Shown piece by piece: positions 1-10,847 of a DNA stretch of 16,864 bases. Position numbers and translations under genes: made by a program. The stretch is from Betaproteobacteria bacterium UBA2293 (GTDB lineage Bacteria; Pseudomonadota; Gammaproteobacteria; Burkholderiales; Rhodocyclaceae), in NCBI GenBank assembly GCA_002345845.1, contig DDWF01000332.1:1-16864 (forward strand). Reading direction: 5' to 3'. Every line of letters begins with the position of its first letter. Position 1 is the first letter of the stretch. The notes under the pieces are model-generated. The model saw only the letters and a list, made by a program, of their open reading frames with translations. It did no database searches and was not told the DNA's origin.

Positions 1-2510
<2,510 letters not shown>

Positions 2511-2524
2511 CGCATGTTTGCATT

Positions 2525-2544
2525 CCGGCGCTGTTACGCGCCGG
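2525..2544 (+). promoter_or_regulatory. Hairpin in the tyrS leader
   Basis: CCGGCGC (2525-2531) and GCGCCGG (2538-2544) form a perfect 7-bp stem around a 6-base loop, 18 bases upstream of the tyrS ribosome-binding site. No T-run follows, so it is not a classic terminator, and I see no T-box features. It may be a leader stem affecting translation or mRNA stability. Confidence 0.4.
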
Positions 2545-2572
2545 CGGCCCGCCAGCCCAGTGGAGAATTCGC

Positions 2573-3847
<1,275 letters not shown>

Positions 3848-3855
3848 ATCCACCT

Positions 3856-3898
3856 GGCGGGCAAGGCATGTTTGCCAATGGCGAATTGCCTTGCCGCC
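3856..3898 (+). terminator. Long hairpin after tyrS, possible terminator or mRNA 3' stabiliser
   Basis: GGCGGGCAAGGCA (3856-3868) pairs with TGCCTTGCCGCC (3887-3898) with a single bulged G. The loop region itself folds as an inner stem, 3871-3876 with 3880-3885, including one G-U pair. The total is about 18 bp, starting nine bases after the tyrS stop. No T-run follows, so intrinsic termination is uncertain; the structure could instead protect the transcript end. Confidence 0.5.
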
Positions 3899-3927
3899 CC
3901 GTCGGTAGAGGCGTAAGATGCCTGGGT

Positions 3928-3943
3928 TAAGCCAAAAGGCTTA
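3928..3943 (+). repeat. Small perfect inverted repeat TAAGCC-AAAA-GGCTTA
   Basis: The two 6-base arms flank an AAAA loop in the tyrS to transglutaminase gap (3848-4112). It could be an operator-like palindrome or a weak hairpin. Otherwise the gap holds the tyrS 3' hairpin and no gene that I can support. The reading frame of the next gene stays open upstream to 3969, but that stretch does not look like protein of this family. Confidence 0.35.
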
Positions 3944-4112
3944 CAAATCATCGTTTTGCCTCGCGTAAATGCCTGTCTCTCCGGCCGCAGCCCGCTCTGG
4001 GCGTGGCGGTACGCCGGATCAACATTTCCCGCCGCATAGCGCCGTCTTCCTGGCCGCCCGTCCGTCCCGCTCTTTTGCGGAGAAACTGGCAGCGGCCCCA
4101 TTTGGGAAATTC

Positions 4113-4994
4113 ATGGTTCGCATCCAGTTCGCGATAAACCTCCAGTACGAACTCCTCTATCCCGGCACCGATTTTGTTTTCAATATCCATGCCGCCCAGA
4201 CTGCCAGCCAGCGACTGATCAGCGAACAACTGCTGGTTAGCCAACCGGTGTTGACGGCGATTCATCACCATCCGGCAACGGCTGCCCGCTATCTGCGCCT
4301 GACCGCCGGCCCCGGCCCGCTGAACATCGATTACCGGGCCACCATCGACATCGATCACCACGTCGGCGACCCGGACAAAATCGGCGAAACGCCGGTAGCC
4401 AAGCTGCCGCTCTCGGTGCTGACCTATATTTACCCGAGCCGCTACTGCCAGTCCGACCGTCTCGGCCTACTGGCGATGAACGAATTCGGCCTGATGCCCA
4501 AGGGTTACCGACGGGTTGAAGCGATCCAGGACTGGGTGCGCCGCCAGGTCACATTCCGCTCGAACACCAGCAACTCGAACACCTCGGCCATCGACACGCT
4601 GACCGATCGCGTCGGCGTCTGCCGTGACTTCGCCCATCTGATGATTGCCCTCTGCCGCGCGTTGAGCATTCCGGCGCGCTTCACCACCGGCATCGACTAC
4701 GGCGCCGACCCGGCTCTCGGGCCGACCGATTTCCACGCCTACGTCGAGGTCTTCCTGGACAATCGCTGGTACATCTTCGACCCGTCCGGCACCGCCATTC
4801 CGATGGGCTTCGTCCGCATCGGTACCGGCCGCGATGCCGCCGACGTGTCCTACGCCACCATATTCGGCAGCGTCACCTCGCCGCCACCGCTGATCTCGGT
4901 CAGCGCCCTTGAAGCACCCGGTCAGCCCTGGGAACAGCCGCGCCATCGGCCGGAAGCCCTGTCGACCGACGCCCTGCCGGCGAACGCCGGCTGA
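4113..4994 (+). CDS. Transglutaminase-like cysteine peptidase-fold protein
   Basis: The protein has 293 residues from ATG at 4113. It has an N-terminal beta-rich domain (about residues 1-110, starting [14 protein letters not shown]) followed by a transglutaminase-like core. The catalytic triad is visible: Cys170 in [10 protein letters not shown], His208 in DFHAYVEVF and Asp223 in IFDPSG. No signal peptide is seen, so it is probably cytosolic. Bacterial members of this family act as proteases or amide hydrolases, and the substrate here cannot be read from sequence. I preferred ATG 4113 over the in-frame ATG at 3969 because the family's typical N-terminus begins there and the extra 48 residues are low-complexity and unlike the family. 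The ribosome-binding site is weak (GGGAA at 4104-4108). infA follows after 29 bases, so the two genes may be co-transcribed. Confidence 0.88.
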   Translation: MVRIQFAINLQYELLYPGTDFVFNIHAAQTASQRLISEQLLVSQPVLTAIHHHPATAARYLRLTAGPGPLNIDYRATIDIDHHVGDPDKIGETPVAKLPLSVLTYIYPSRYCQSDRLGLLAMNEFGLMPKGYRRVEAIQDWVRRQVTFRSNTSNSNTSAIDTLTDRVGVCRDFAHLMIALCRALSIPARFTTGIDYGADPALGPTDFHAYVEVFLDNRWYIFDPSGTAIPMGFVRIGTGRDAADVSYATIFGSVTSPPPLISVSALEAPGQPWEQPRHRPEALSTDALPANAG

Positions 4995-5023
4995 TCAATC
5001 CATTCACAACAGGAGCAGCACAC

Positions 5024-5287
5024 TTGGCAAAAGAAGAATTACTGGAAATGAACGGCGTCGTCGATGACGTCCTCCCCGATACCCGCTTTCGCGTGACGCT
5101 GGAAAACGGCCACCAATTGGTCGCCTATACCTCCGGCAAGATGAAGAAGAACCACATCCGTATCCTGGTCGGCGACAAGGTCACCCTCGAACTCTCGCCC
5201 TACGACCTGTCCAAGGGCCGGATCACCTTCCGTCACCTGGAAGTACGCAACGGCGCCCCGAAGCCGCCGCCGCGCCGCCGCTACTAA
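5024..5287 (+). CDS. infA: Translation initiation factor IF-1 (paralogous copy, TTG start)
   Basis: IF-1 binds the ribosomal A site during initiation. The 87-residue product matches IF-1 along its whole OB fold ([40 protein letters not shown]). It is longer than the usual 72 residues because of a proline/arginine-rich tail ending KPPPRRRY. It starts at TTG 5024 (MAKEEL) with AGGAG at 5011-5015, eight bases upstream. An ATG at 5048 lacks that support and would remove conserved residues. The location outside a ribosomal-protein operon and the basic tail suggest the second infA copy typical of betaproteobacteria; the other copy would lie elsewhere. The stop codon overlaps the stop of the convergent DUF3025 gene. 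Confidence 0.95.
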   Translation: MAKEELLEMNGVVDDVLPDTRFRVTLENGHQLVAYTSGKMKKNHIRILVGDKVTLELSPYDLSKGRITFRHLEVRNGAPKPPPRRRY

Positions 5288-6060
5288 ACAGCCTGCCGAC
5301 GCGCCGGGCGAAACTGCCGGACGTCGTCGTAATACGCCGGATCTTCGTTGTCCGCCGTGACGCCCGGAATACCGAGCAGCGGCAGTGGCTGGAAGTCGCG
5401 CGGTCGCGTGTAGCGGCCGGCAGCGAAATCAGCGGCCAGACGCTCGTCGAGCGCGCTGTTCAGCGCCTCGTCGCCGAGCGCCAGGCAGTCATTGCCGATC
5501 TCGTAGAGCACGGCCTTGGCCGTCAGGCCACGGTAAGGCCTGAGCAGTTGTTCATAGGTCGCATGACCGAAGACAACGAAGCGCATGCAGGCCAGCACAG
5601 CCTGTCGCTGCTCGACGAAGAGCTCCCGCCAGCAATGCGCGCGCAGCAACTCGAGCAGCACCGGCTGCGTCGACAGCACGGCTATCCCACACTCGTCGAA
5701 ATGGGTCAGCGCATCACGCACCTGACCACGCGCCGCGCCTGCCGGCGTCATGGCATTCACATGAGCGGCCGTGATCGCCCGCTTGCTGCGCGGAAAACTC
5801 AGCCAGACCAGAGCATTGAAGAAATCATGCCAGTTGTCCGGCCGCGTCTCGACTGCAGCCAACTCACGGATACGACATTCATAGGCCAGTCCATCGACAG
5901 CCGGCGGCACGAAGCGGATCGCCTCACCGTCTTCGCCGAGCACCGGATGGCGGGCCAGCAAATCGTTCAAGCCGGCTGTTGCCGGCGCCGTTGGCAATTG
6001 TTCCAGCCACTGCCGCAGCGGCGCGAAAAGCGGGCCGCGGCAGCATGTGTCGGCGCTCAC
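5284..6060 (-). CDS. DUF3025 family protein
   Basis: This 258-residue protein is of unknown function. It resembles DUF3025 through its central block, with [18 protein letters not shown] (about residues 77-94), [10 protein letters not shown] and [20 protein letters not shown]. There is no signal peptide or membrane helix, so it is probably cytosolic. Conserved His, Asp, Glu and Cys residues could be functional, but no reaction is known. The start is GTG at 6060, which overlaps the TGA of the upstream lipoprotein gene as GTGA; this suggests translational coupling and makes it the last gene of the rsmI-pyrC unit. At its 3' end its TAG (5286-5284) overlaps the infA stop on the other strand, leaving no room for a terminator between them. 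Confidence 0.85.
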   Translation of the reverse strand: MSADTCCRGPLFAPLRQWLEQLPTAPATAGLNDLLARHPVLGEDGEAIRFVPPAVDGLAYECRIRELAAVETRPDNWHDFFNALVWLSFPRSKRAITAAHVNAMTPAGAARGQVRDALTHFDECGIAVLSTQPVLLELLRAHCWRELFVEQRQAVLACMRFVVFGHATYEQLLRPYRGLTAKAVLYEIGNDCLALGDEALNSALDERLAADFAAGRYTRPRDFQPLPLLGIPGVTADNEDPAYYDDVRQFRPARRQAV

Positions 6061-6497
6061 TCCTCGGCGTCTTCGGCGCCGGGCGCCGCTTCCTTGACGA
6101 AGACCAGCTCGCCCTTGCGCACCCGGAAAACGCCCTTCAGCTCGCCCATGCCTTCGACCGGCTCGACATCGAGCTTGGCGAAGCCCTCGCAGGTCTGCGT
6201 CTCGGTGACGAAGAGGCGCTTGCCAACGCGGATGATGAAAGCGCCCGAGGGCACCTGCCAGACTTCAACGCGCGTCTTCTCGGTGCCGGCACCCAGGCTA
6301 TGCCGGCGCAGACAGGCCGGCATGCGGGCGACGACCAGGAACAACTCGACCTTGCTGTCCCAGAAGTAGGGCTGCTCGCGGATCAGCGACAGCACGTGCT
6401 CGCGGGTGTTGTCGATTTCGTAGGTCGCCCCGTCGTTTACGCAGGCAGTCAGCAGCGGAACGGCGAGCAGGGAGAGCAGCAGATGGCGCAGACGCAT
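6057..6497 (-). CDS. Small predicted lipoprotein of unknown function
   Basis: The product has 146 residues. A typical lipoprotein signal peptide ends in the lipobox LTAC, with the lipidated Cys at position 19, so it is predicted to be membrane-anchored in the periplasm. The mature part is about 128 residues, with two further cysteines (near 62 and 104) that could form a disulfide, and an acidic C-terminus (GAEDAEE). I do not recognise a family. It lies 11 bases after pyrC and overlaps the next gene by four bases, so it is very probably translated from the pyrC message. Nothing in the sequence links it to pyrimidine synthesis. Confidence 0.8.
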   Translation of the reverse strand: MRLRHLLLSLLAVPLLTACVNDGATYEIDNTREHVLSLIREQPYFWDSKVELFLVVARMPACLRRHSLGAGTEKTRVEVWQVPSGAFIIRVGKRLFVTETQTCEGFAKLDVEPVEGMGELKGVFRVRKGELVFVKEAAPGAEDAEE

Positions 6498-6508
6498 GGC
6501 GGATTTCC

Positions 6509-7540
6509 TCAGCGCATTTTCCAGGACAGGGTTTCACCGGCGCGCAACGGCACGATGCGGTCGCTGCTGATGTACGGGTAGTCGGCCGGTACCGTCCAGT
6601 TCTCCTTGACCAGTGTCAGCGTGCCGGCATTGCGCGGCAGGCCGTACCAGTCCGGGCCGTGGAAGCTGGCGAAGGCTTCCAGCTTGTCCAGCGCCCCGGC
6701 CTGCTCGAAGGCCTCGGCATACAGTTCGAGGGCGGCATAGGCGGTATAACAGCCAGCGCAGCCGCAGGCCGCTTCCTTGGTCATTTTGGCGTGCGGCGCC
6801 GAATCGGTGCCGAGGAAGAATTTCGCATTGCCGGAAATCGCCGCATCGACCAGTGCCTGGCGATGCGTTTCGCGCTTGAGCACCGGCAGGCAGTACCAGT
6901 GCGGACGCACGCCGCCCTGGAAAATGGCGTTGCGGTTGTAGAGCAGGTGATGGACAGTGATGGTGGCGGCGACATTGGCCGACGAACTGGCGACAAACTC
7001 GGCGGCATCGCGGGTGGTGATGTGCTCCATGACCACCTTGAGCTTGGGGAAGCGCTGGGTCAGCGGCAGCAGTACGGTATCGATGAAGACTTTCTCGCGG
7101 TCGAACAAATCGATCGCCGGATCGGTGACTTCGCCATGCACCAGCAGCGGCAGGCCGAGGCGCTCCATCTCGGCGAGCGTGTCGTAGGCCTTGGCGATGT
7201 CGGTCAGGCCGGCGTCGGAATTGGTCGTCGCCCCTGCCGGGTAAAGTTTCACCGCCTTGACGAAGCCGGAGGCGGCGGCCTTGGCTACTTCGCTGGCCGG
7301 CGTGTTGTCGGTCAGGTACAGCGTCATCAGTGGCTCGAAGCTGACGCCGGCCGGCAGGGCGGCGAGGATGCGCTGGCGATAGGCGGCGGCCTGGTCGACA
7401 GTGGTCACCGGCGGCTTCAGGTTGGGCATGACGATGGCCCGGGCGAACTGGGCGGCGGTATGGGCAAGCACCGAAGCCAGCGCTTCGCCGTCGCGCAGAT
7501 GAAGGTGCCAGTCGTCGGGACGGGTGATGGTCAGTTGCAT
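6509..7540 (-). CDS. pyrC: Dihydroorotase (type II, PyrC)
   Basis: Dihydroorotase is a zinc enzyme that interconverts N-carbamoyl-aspartate and dihydroorotate, the third step of pyrimidine synthesis, in the cytosol. The 343-residue length matches E. coli PyrC. Metal ligands are visible: His12 and His14 in [10 protein letters not shown], the carboxylated Lys98 in [14 protein letters not shown], His135 in LVHGEV, His173 in MEHITT, and Asp246 in LGTDSAPH. All four later positions keep a constant -4 offset from the E. coli numbering. The ATG has GAGG eight bases upstream. It follows rsmI by 30 bases on the same strand. A TAAAAT at 7573-7568 overlaps the rsmI stop and could provide an internal promoter, but no -35 is evident. 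Confidence 0.98.
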   Translation of the reverse strand: MQLTITRPDDWHLHLRDGEALASVLAHTAAQFARAIVMPNLKPPVTTVDQAAAYRQRILAALPAGVSFEPLMTLYLTDNTPASEVAKAAASGFVKAVKLYPAGATTNSDAGLTDIAKAYDTLAEMERLGLPLLVHGEVTDPAIDLFDREKVFIDTVLLPLTQRFPKLKVVMEHITTRDAAEFVASSSANVAATITVHHLLYNRNAIFQGGVRPHWYCLPVLKRETHRQALVDAAISGNAKFFLGTDSAPHAKMTKEAACGCAGCYTAYAALELYAEAFEQAGALDKLEAFASFHGPDWYGLPRNAGTLTLVKENWTVPADYPYISSDRIVPLRAGETLSWKMR

Positions 7541-7570
7541 GGGAGAAACCTCGGGGAATTGGGGTGAATT

Positions 7571-8407
7571 TTAACTTTTCAGGGCCAGGGCGCGCTCATA
7601 AAGCGCATTCTTTGCCGCTCCGGTGATCGCTGCCGCCAGTTTGGCCGCCTGTTTGACCGGCAGCCCGTCGGCCAGCAGCAGTTGCAGCACCCGCTCGCCT
7701 TCCCCATCGTCGGCACCGGCCGGGGCGCCGGAGACGATCAGCACGAACTCGCCGCGCTGGCGGTTGGCGTCGGCTTCGAGCCAGGCCAGCGCCTCGCCCA
7801 GCGGGCAGCTGTGGATGCTCTCGAACAGCTTGGTCAGCTCGCGGGCGACGACCAGCGTGCGTTCGCCGAGTCCGGCCGCCAGGTCGGCGACGGTTTCCAG
7901 CACGCGGTGCGGCGCTTCGTAGAAGACCAGGGCCGCCGGCTGCTCGCGCAGGGCGGCGATGGCCTGCCGACGTTGGCCGCCCTTGCTCGGCAGGAAGCCG
8001 TAGAACAGGAAATGCTCGTCGACCAGCCCGGATGCCGACAGCGCGGTGACCGCCGCACACGGCCCGGGCAACGGCACGACGCGACAGCCGGCGGCGCGGA
8101 CGGCGGCGACGACGCGCGCACCGGGGTCGGAAATACCCGGGGTGCCAGCATCGGAAATCAGCGCCACCGACTCACCCGCCTGCAGCCGTTCGACGATGCG
8201 CGCCGCGGCTTCATGCTCGTTGTGCCGGTGCGCCGGCAGGGTCCGCGCCGACGAGCCAAGCTGCTTGAGCAGGGGACCGCTGTGCCGGGTGTCCTCGGCG
8301 GCGACCCAGGGCACCTGACGGAGGACATCCTCGGCGCGCCGGGTGAGGTCGGCGAGATTCCCGAGCGGTGTCGGCACGACATACAATGCGGCGTATTCTT
8401 CTGTCAT
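7571..8407 (-). CDS. rsmI: 16S rRNA (cytidine(1402)-2'-O)-methyltransferase
   Basis: RsmI uses S-adenosylmethionine to 2'-O-methylate C1402 in the 16S rRNA decoding centre. The 278-residue product has the family signatures: VPTPLGNLADLTRRA (11-25), AAEDTRHS (36-43), the SAM-binding ISDAGTPGISDPG, and PLPGPCAAVTALSASGL. A basic, Ala/Lys-rich C-terminal end follows. It begins at ATG 8407, only 10 bases from the divergent yraN ATG. No Shine-Dalgarno is seen ahead of it (the upstream bases read TTGCAATTAA), so the promoter and start signals must lie inside yraN, and translation may begin close to the transcript end. It heads the unit rsmI-pyrC-lipoprotein-DUF3025. Confidence 0.96.
   Translation of the reverse strand: MTEEYAALYVVPTPLGNLADLTRRAEDVLRQVPWVAAEDTRHSGPLLKQLGSSARTLPAHRHNEHEAAARIVERLQAGESVALISDAGTPGISDPGARVVAAVRAAGCRVVPLPGPCAAVTALSASGLVDEHFLFYGFLPSKGGQRRQAIAALREQPAALVFYEAPHRVLETVADLAAGLGERTLVVARELTKLFESIHSCPLGEALAWLEADANRQRGEFVLIVSGAPAGADDGEGERVLQLLLADGLPVKQAAKLAAAITGAAKNALYERALALKS
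8382..8387 (+). promoter_or_regulatory. Possible -10 element for the yraN unit inside rsmI
   Basis: TACAAT lies 30 bases upstream of the yraN ATG, within the 5' end of rsmI on the other strand. A weak -35-like TTCCCG lies 18 bases further upstream (8358-8363). It is proposed because the 10-base gap between the divergent genes cannot hold a promoter. Confidence 0.35.
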
Positions 8408-8417
8408 TTAATTGCAA

Positions 8418-8780
8418 ATGCGGGCAAAGACCGACGATACCACCACGACGCGCGGCCGCGAAGCCGAAGCTGCCGCCGCCCGGCATCTGGAGCGCCACGG
8501 CCTGCGCGTGGTCGGGCGCAATTTCCGCATCCGCGGTGGCGAGATCGACCTGATCTGCCAGGATGGACGGACGCTGGTCTTCGTCGAAGTCCGCCTGCGC
8601 AGCCGCAGCGACTTCGGCGGTGCCGCGGCCAGCATCACCGCCGGCAAACAACGGCGCATCATCCTCGCCGCCCGCCACTATCTGGCCGGGCGCCCTGACT
8701 GCGACTGCCGCTTCGACTGTGTGCTTCTCGATGGCGAGCAAATCGAATGGCTGCGCGATGCGTTTTCTGCTGACGCTTAG
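8418..8780 (+). CDS. yraN: YraN/UPF0102 family nuclease-fold protein
   Basis: This 120-residue protein belongs to the UPF0102 family, which has a PD-(D/E)XK nuclease-like fold; its cellular role is not firmly established. The core motifs are Glu14-to-Glu16 in TRGREAE, GGEIDLI (Glu42, Asp44) and LVFVEVR (Glu57, with Arg59 where many members have Lys). The likely start is ATG 8418; an in-frame TTG at 8412 would add two residues and neither has a clear ribosome-binding site. The gene is divergent from rsmI, and its 3' end overlaps the next gene by 23 bases in another frame, indicating co-transcription with the downstream HIRAN, SIS and BON genes. The rsmI/yraN neighbourhood is conserved in proteobacteria. 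Confidence 0.92.
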   Translation: MRAKTDDTTTTRGREAEAAAARHLERHGLRVVGRNFRIRGGEIDLICQDGRTLVFVEVRLRSRSDFGGAAASITAGKQRRIILAARHYLAGRPDCDCRFDCVLLDGEQIEWLRDAFSADA

Positions 8781-9123
8781 CCTGGCCCTGTGCCTGTCCG
8801 CCGCCCAGGCGCAGAGCATCCGCCTACTGCTGCAACGTTCGCCGCTGGCCGGCAGCCAGTATTACGCGGTCGGCGCCCAGTGGGAGCAGCTGCGCGTTGG
8901 CGATCGCCTCGATCTGATACGCGAGCCGGATAACCGCCACGATCCTTACGCCGTGCGCGTCGAATGGCGTGGACATCAGCTGGGCTATGTACCGCGCGCC
9001 GACAACCGCAGCGTCGCCGCCGCCCTCGACGACGGCGAACGCCTGTTCGCCCGCATTGCCCAATTGAGCCGCCATCCCGATCCGTGGCGGCGGGTGCAGT
9101 TCGAGGTCTATATCGAGCTGTGA
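8758..9123 (+). CDS. Exported HIRAN-domain protein
   Basis: The product has 121 residues from ATG 8758. An N-terminal signal peptide ([18 protein letters not shown], predicted cleavage after residue 18) precedes one HIRAN domain filling the rest of the protein. Matching blocks are [46 protein letters not shown] and a C-terminal beta strand. HIRAN domains of eukaryotic HLTF/Rad5 bind DNA 3' ends; in bacteria the domain occurs alone or fused to helicases and nucleases. An exported version cannot meet chromosomal DNA, so its ligand is probably different or extracellular. The start inside yraN is chosen because it gives a clean signal peptide; the frame continues upstream but without protein-like content. 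No Shine-Dalgarno is obvious, which fits coupling to yraN. Confidence 0.85.
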   Translation: MRFLLTLSLALCLSAAQAQSIRLLLQRSPLAGSQYYAVGAQWEQLRVGDRLDLIREPDNRHDPYAVRVEWRGHQLGYVPRADNRSVAAALDDGERLFARIAQLSRHPDPWRRVQFEVYIEL

Positions 9124-9125
9124 TG

Positions 9126-9131
9126 TAGAAT
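9126..9131 (+). promoter_or_regulatory. Possible -10 element before the SIS gene
   Basis: TAGAAT lies 33 bases upstream of the ATG at 9165, just after the HIRAN stop. No good -35 is found. It is a weak candidate for an internal promoter of the SIS-BON segment. Confidence 0.25.
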
Positions 9132-9164
9132 GCCCCGATCGCATTTCCCCACGCCACCGAAAAT

Positions 9165-9755
9165 ATGGATCTGATTGCCCGCGTCGCCCAGCACTTCGAA
9201 GACAGTGTCCAAACCAAGCTGAATGCTGTCGAAGCGCTGTCGCCGCCGATCGCCGCTGCCATCGAGACGCTGACCGCCTGCCTGATCAATGGCGGCAAGA
9301 TTCTCGCCTGCGGCAACGGTGGTTCGGCTGCTGACGCCCAGCATTTCGCCGCCGAACTGATCGGCCGTTTCGAGGCAGAACGCCAGGAACTGGCCGCCAT
9401 CGCCCTGACCACCGACACTTCGATCCTGACTGCGGTGGCCAACGACTATTCGTTCAACCAGATCTTCGCCCGCCAGGTGCGCGGCCTCGGCCACGCCGGC
9501 GACGTCCTGCTGGCCATCTCGACGTCCGGTAACTCGGCCAATGTCATCGAGGCAATCAAGGCAGCGCACGAGCACGACATGCACGTCATTGCCCTGACCG
9601 GCAAGGGCGGTGGCCTGATCGGCGAAATGCTGCGCGACGACGATATTCATCTCTGCGTGCCGGCCGACCGTACCGCACGCATCCAGGAAACGCACCTGCT
9701 CGTCATCCACTGCCTTTGCGATGGCATCGACGCGCTGCTATTGGGAGTCGAATGA
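9165..9755 (+). CDS. SIS-domain phosphosugar isomerase family protein (DiaA/GmhA-like)
   Basis: This is a single-domain SIS protein of 196 residues, the same length as E. coli DiaA. The phosphosugar-binding motifs are [13 protein letters not shown] (49-61) and STSGNS (119-124). DiaA-like stretches are [29 protein letters not shown] and [19 protein letters not shown]. It also keeps His60, Glu64, Gln174 and His177, matching the positions used for catalysis in GmhA (sedoheptulose-7-phosphate isomerase, ADP-heptose pathway), whereas E. coli DiaA reads HFAASM and lacks the Glu. Gene order (yraN upstream, BON lipoprotein downstream) favours DiaA, the DnaA-binding initiation regulator; the residues favour an active isomerase. 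It could do either or both, so I give no symbol. Its TGA overlaps the start region of the next gene. Confidence 0.92.
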   Translation: MDLIARVAQHFEDSVQTKLNAVEALSPPIAAAIETLTACLINGGKILACGNGGSAADAQHFAAELIGRFEAERQELAAIALTTDTSILTAVANDYSFNQIFARQVRGLGHAGDVLLAISTSGNSANVIEAIKAAHEHDMHVIALTGKGGGLIGEMLRDDDIHLCVPADRTARIQETHLLVIHCLCDGIDALLLGVE

Positions 9756-10414
9756 TGTCCAAACTCAAGCTTGCCCTCGCCACCGCCACCCTGCTCGCCG
9801 CCCTGCCCGCCCTTCAGGGTTGCATCCCGGCGCTCGTCACCGGCGCCGCCGTCGGCGTCATGTCGGCACATGACCGGCGCTCGACCGGCACCCAGACCGA
9901 TGATCAGACCATCGAATTCAAGGCTGCCTTTCGAATTCCCGACCAGTACAAGAACTTCTCGCACGTCAATTTCACCTCCTACAACAAGCGCCTGCTGATC
10001 ACCGGCGAAGTGCCGAATGCCGAAGCCAAGGCGGCGATCGAGGCGCAGGCACGCATGGTCGACGGTATCCGCGAGGTGTACAACGAGCTCGGCGTCGGCC
10101 CGATGTCCTCGCTCGGCAACCGCAGCAACGACAGCTTCATCACCTCCAAGCTGAAGGCCCGGCTGGTCGATTCCAACCAGGTCTCGGCCAATCACATCAA
10201 GGTCGTCACCGAGCGCGGCATTGCCTACCTGATGGGTATCGTCAACGAGCGCGAAGCCAAGGTCGCTGTCGCCGTCGCCCGCACCACGGCCGGCGTGCTG
10301 AAGGTGGTCAATGTCATGGAAGTGCTCGACGAGAGCGAAACGCAACGCCTCGACAGCCAGAATCTCGGTGCCCGCTCGGCGCCACCGCAGACGGCGCCGG
10401 TCGAGCAACGCTGA
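9755..10414 (+). CDS. BON-domain outer-membrane lipoprotein, DolP (YraP)-like
   Basis: The product has 219 residues. A lipoprotein signal peptide ends in ALQGC, with Cys23 the predicted lipidation site. Two BON domains follow (about 47-115 and 126-195), the second with the typical ITSKLKARLVDSNQVSANHIKVVTERGIAYLMGIV pattern (residues only partly quoted by position: about 126-160). A proline/glutamine-rich tail ends the protein. E. coli DolP is an outer-membrane lipoprotein that binds anionic phospholipids and supports envelope integrity; the same order after diaA supports this assignment. Two adjacent starts are possible: ATG 9752, overlapping the previous stop as ATGA, and ATG 9755. GGAG at 9744-9747 is better spaced for 9755. 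Confidence 0.9.
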   Translation: MSKLKLALATATLLAALPALQGCIPALVTGAAVGVMSAHDRRSTGTQTDDQTIEFKAAFRIPDQYKNFSHVNFTSYNKRLLITGEVPNAEAKAAIEAQARMVDGIREVYNELGVGPMSSLGNRSNDSFITSKLKARLVDSNQVSANHIKVVTERGIAYLMGIVNEREAKVAVAVARTTAGVLKVVNVMEVLDESETQRLDSQNLGARSAPPQTAPVEQR

Positions 10415-10445
10415 CCGCTCAAGGCATGGCCAACGGGGGTAAGCC

Positions 10446-10829
10446 ATGAATCTGGAAAAAGTTGTTTTCGGTTTCTTCATCGTCCTCGCGGCGACACTCA
10501 ATTTCGGCTTTTTCCTCGGCGACATCGACCGCCCTGAACTGCACCACGTCTACGAACTGGCCGCCGCCCTGGTCGTCAGCTTGATCGCCACCGTGCTCAA
10601 ATTCGGTGACCGCACGCAGATCGGGGCGATCCACCTGGCCACCAGTCTGGTCGCTGACCTGCAGCTGATTGCCGCCGCCATGACCTGGGCGATCGCCGTC
10701 CATGTCACCGGCGAGGGCATGACCGCCTCGGTCACCTCCAGCGTCGTCTCGCTGTCCGGTGGCGCGCTGTTCGCCAACATCGTCTCGGTCATCATCCTGA
10801 TCGTCGAAACCGTGATGCTGCGCCGCTAG
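10446..10829 (+). CDS. Small four-helix membrane protein, probably DUF6394 family
   Basis: The product has 127 residues and about four hydrophobic helices (about 5-25, 33-54, 60-84 and 99-123). Conserved-looking loop residues are DIDRPELHHVYEL between helices 1 and 2 and KFGDRTQIG between 2 and 3. There is no signal peptide, so it should sit in the inner membrane. From memory it fits DUF6394, a family found next to potassium channels; I could not check this. The next gene, 18 bases downstream, is a K+ channel, so an accessory or modulatory subunit is a reasonable guess. A purine-rich GGGGGTAA at 10434-10441 precedes the ATG. Confidence 0.78.
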   Translation: MNLEKVVFGFFIVLAATLNFGFFLGDIDRPELHHVYELAAALVVSLIATVLKFGDRTQIGAIHLATSLVADLQLIAAAMTWAIAVHVTGEGMTASVTSSVVSLSGGALFANIVSVIILIVETVMLRR

Positions 10830-10847
10830 CAGCGAGGCGTACCGGCC

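Noticed and set aside
2525..2544. T-box or other known riboswitch in the tyrS leader
   Set aside because: Only a simple 7-bp stem is present. There is no specifier loop, T-box sequence or terminator, and the leader is too short.
3969..4112. In-frame extension of the transglutaminase-like gene by 48 codons
   Set aside because: The extra residues are unlike the family N-terminus and would not form a signal peptide; [14 protein letters not shown] at 4113 is the natural start.
5548..6369. A 273-codon plus-strand frame opposite DUF3025 and the lipoprotein gene
   Set aside because: The opposite strand has two linked genes with a lipobox and a recognisable family. This frame crosses their junction and has no domain features.
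6659..7567. A 302-codon open frame antisense to pyrC
   Set aside because: pyrC is certain from its metal ligands; the antisense frame is a GC-bias shadow of Gly/Arg-rich sequence.
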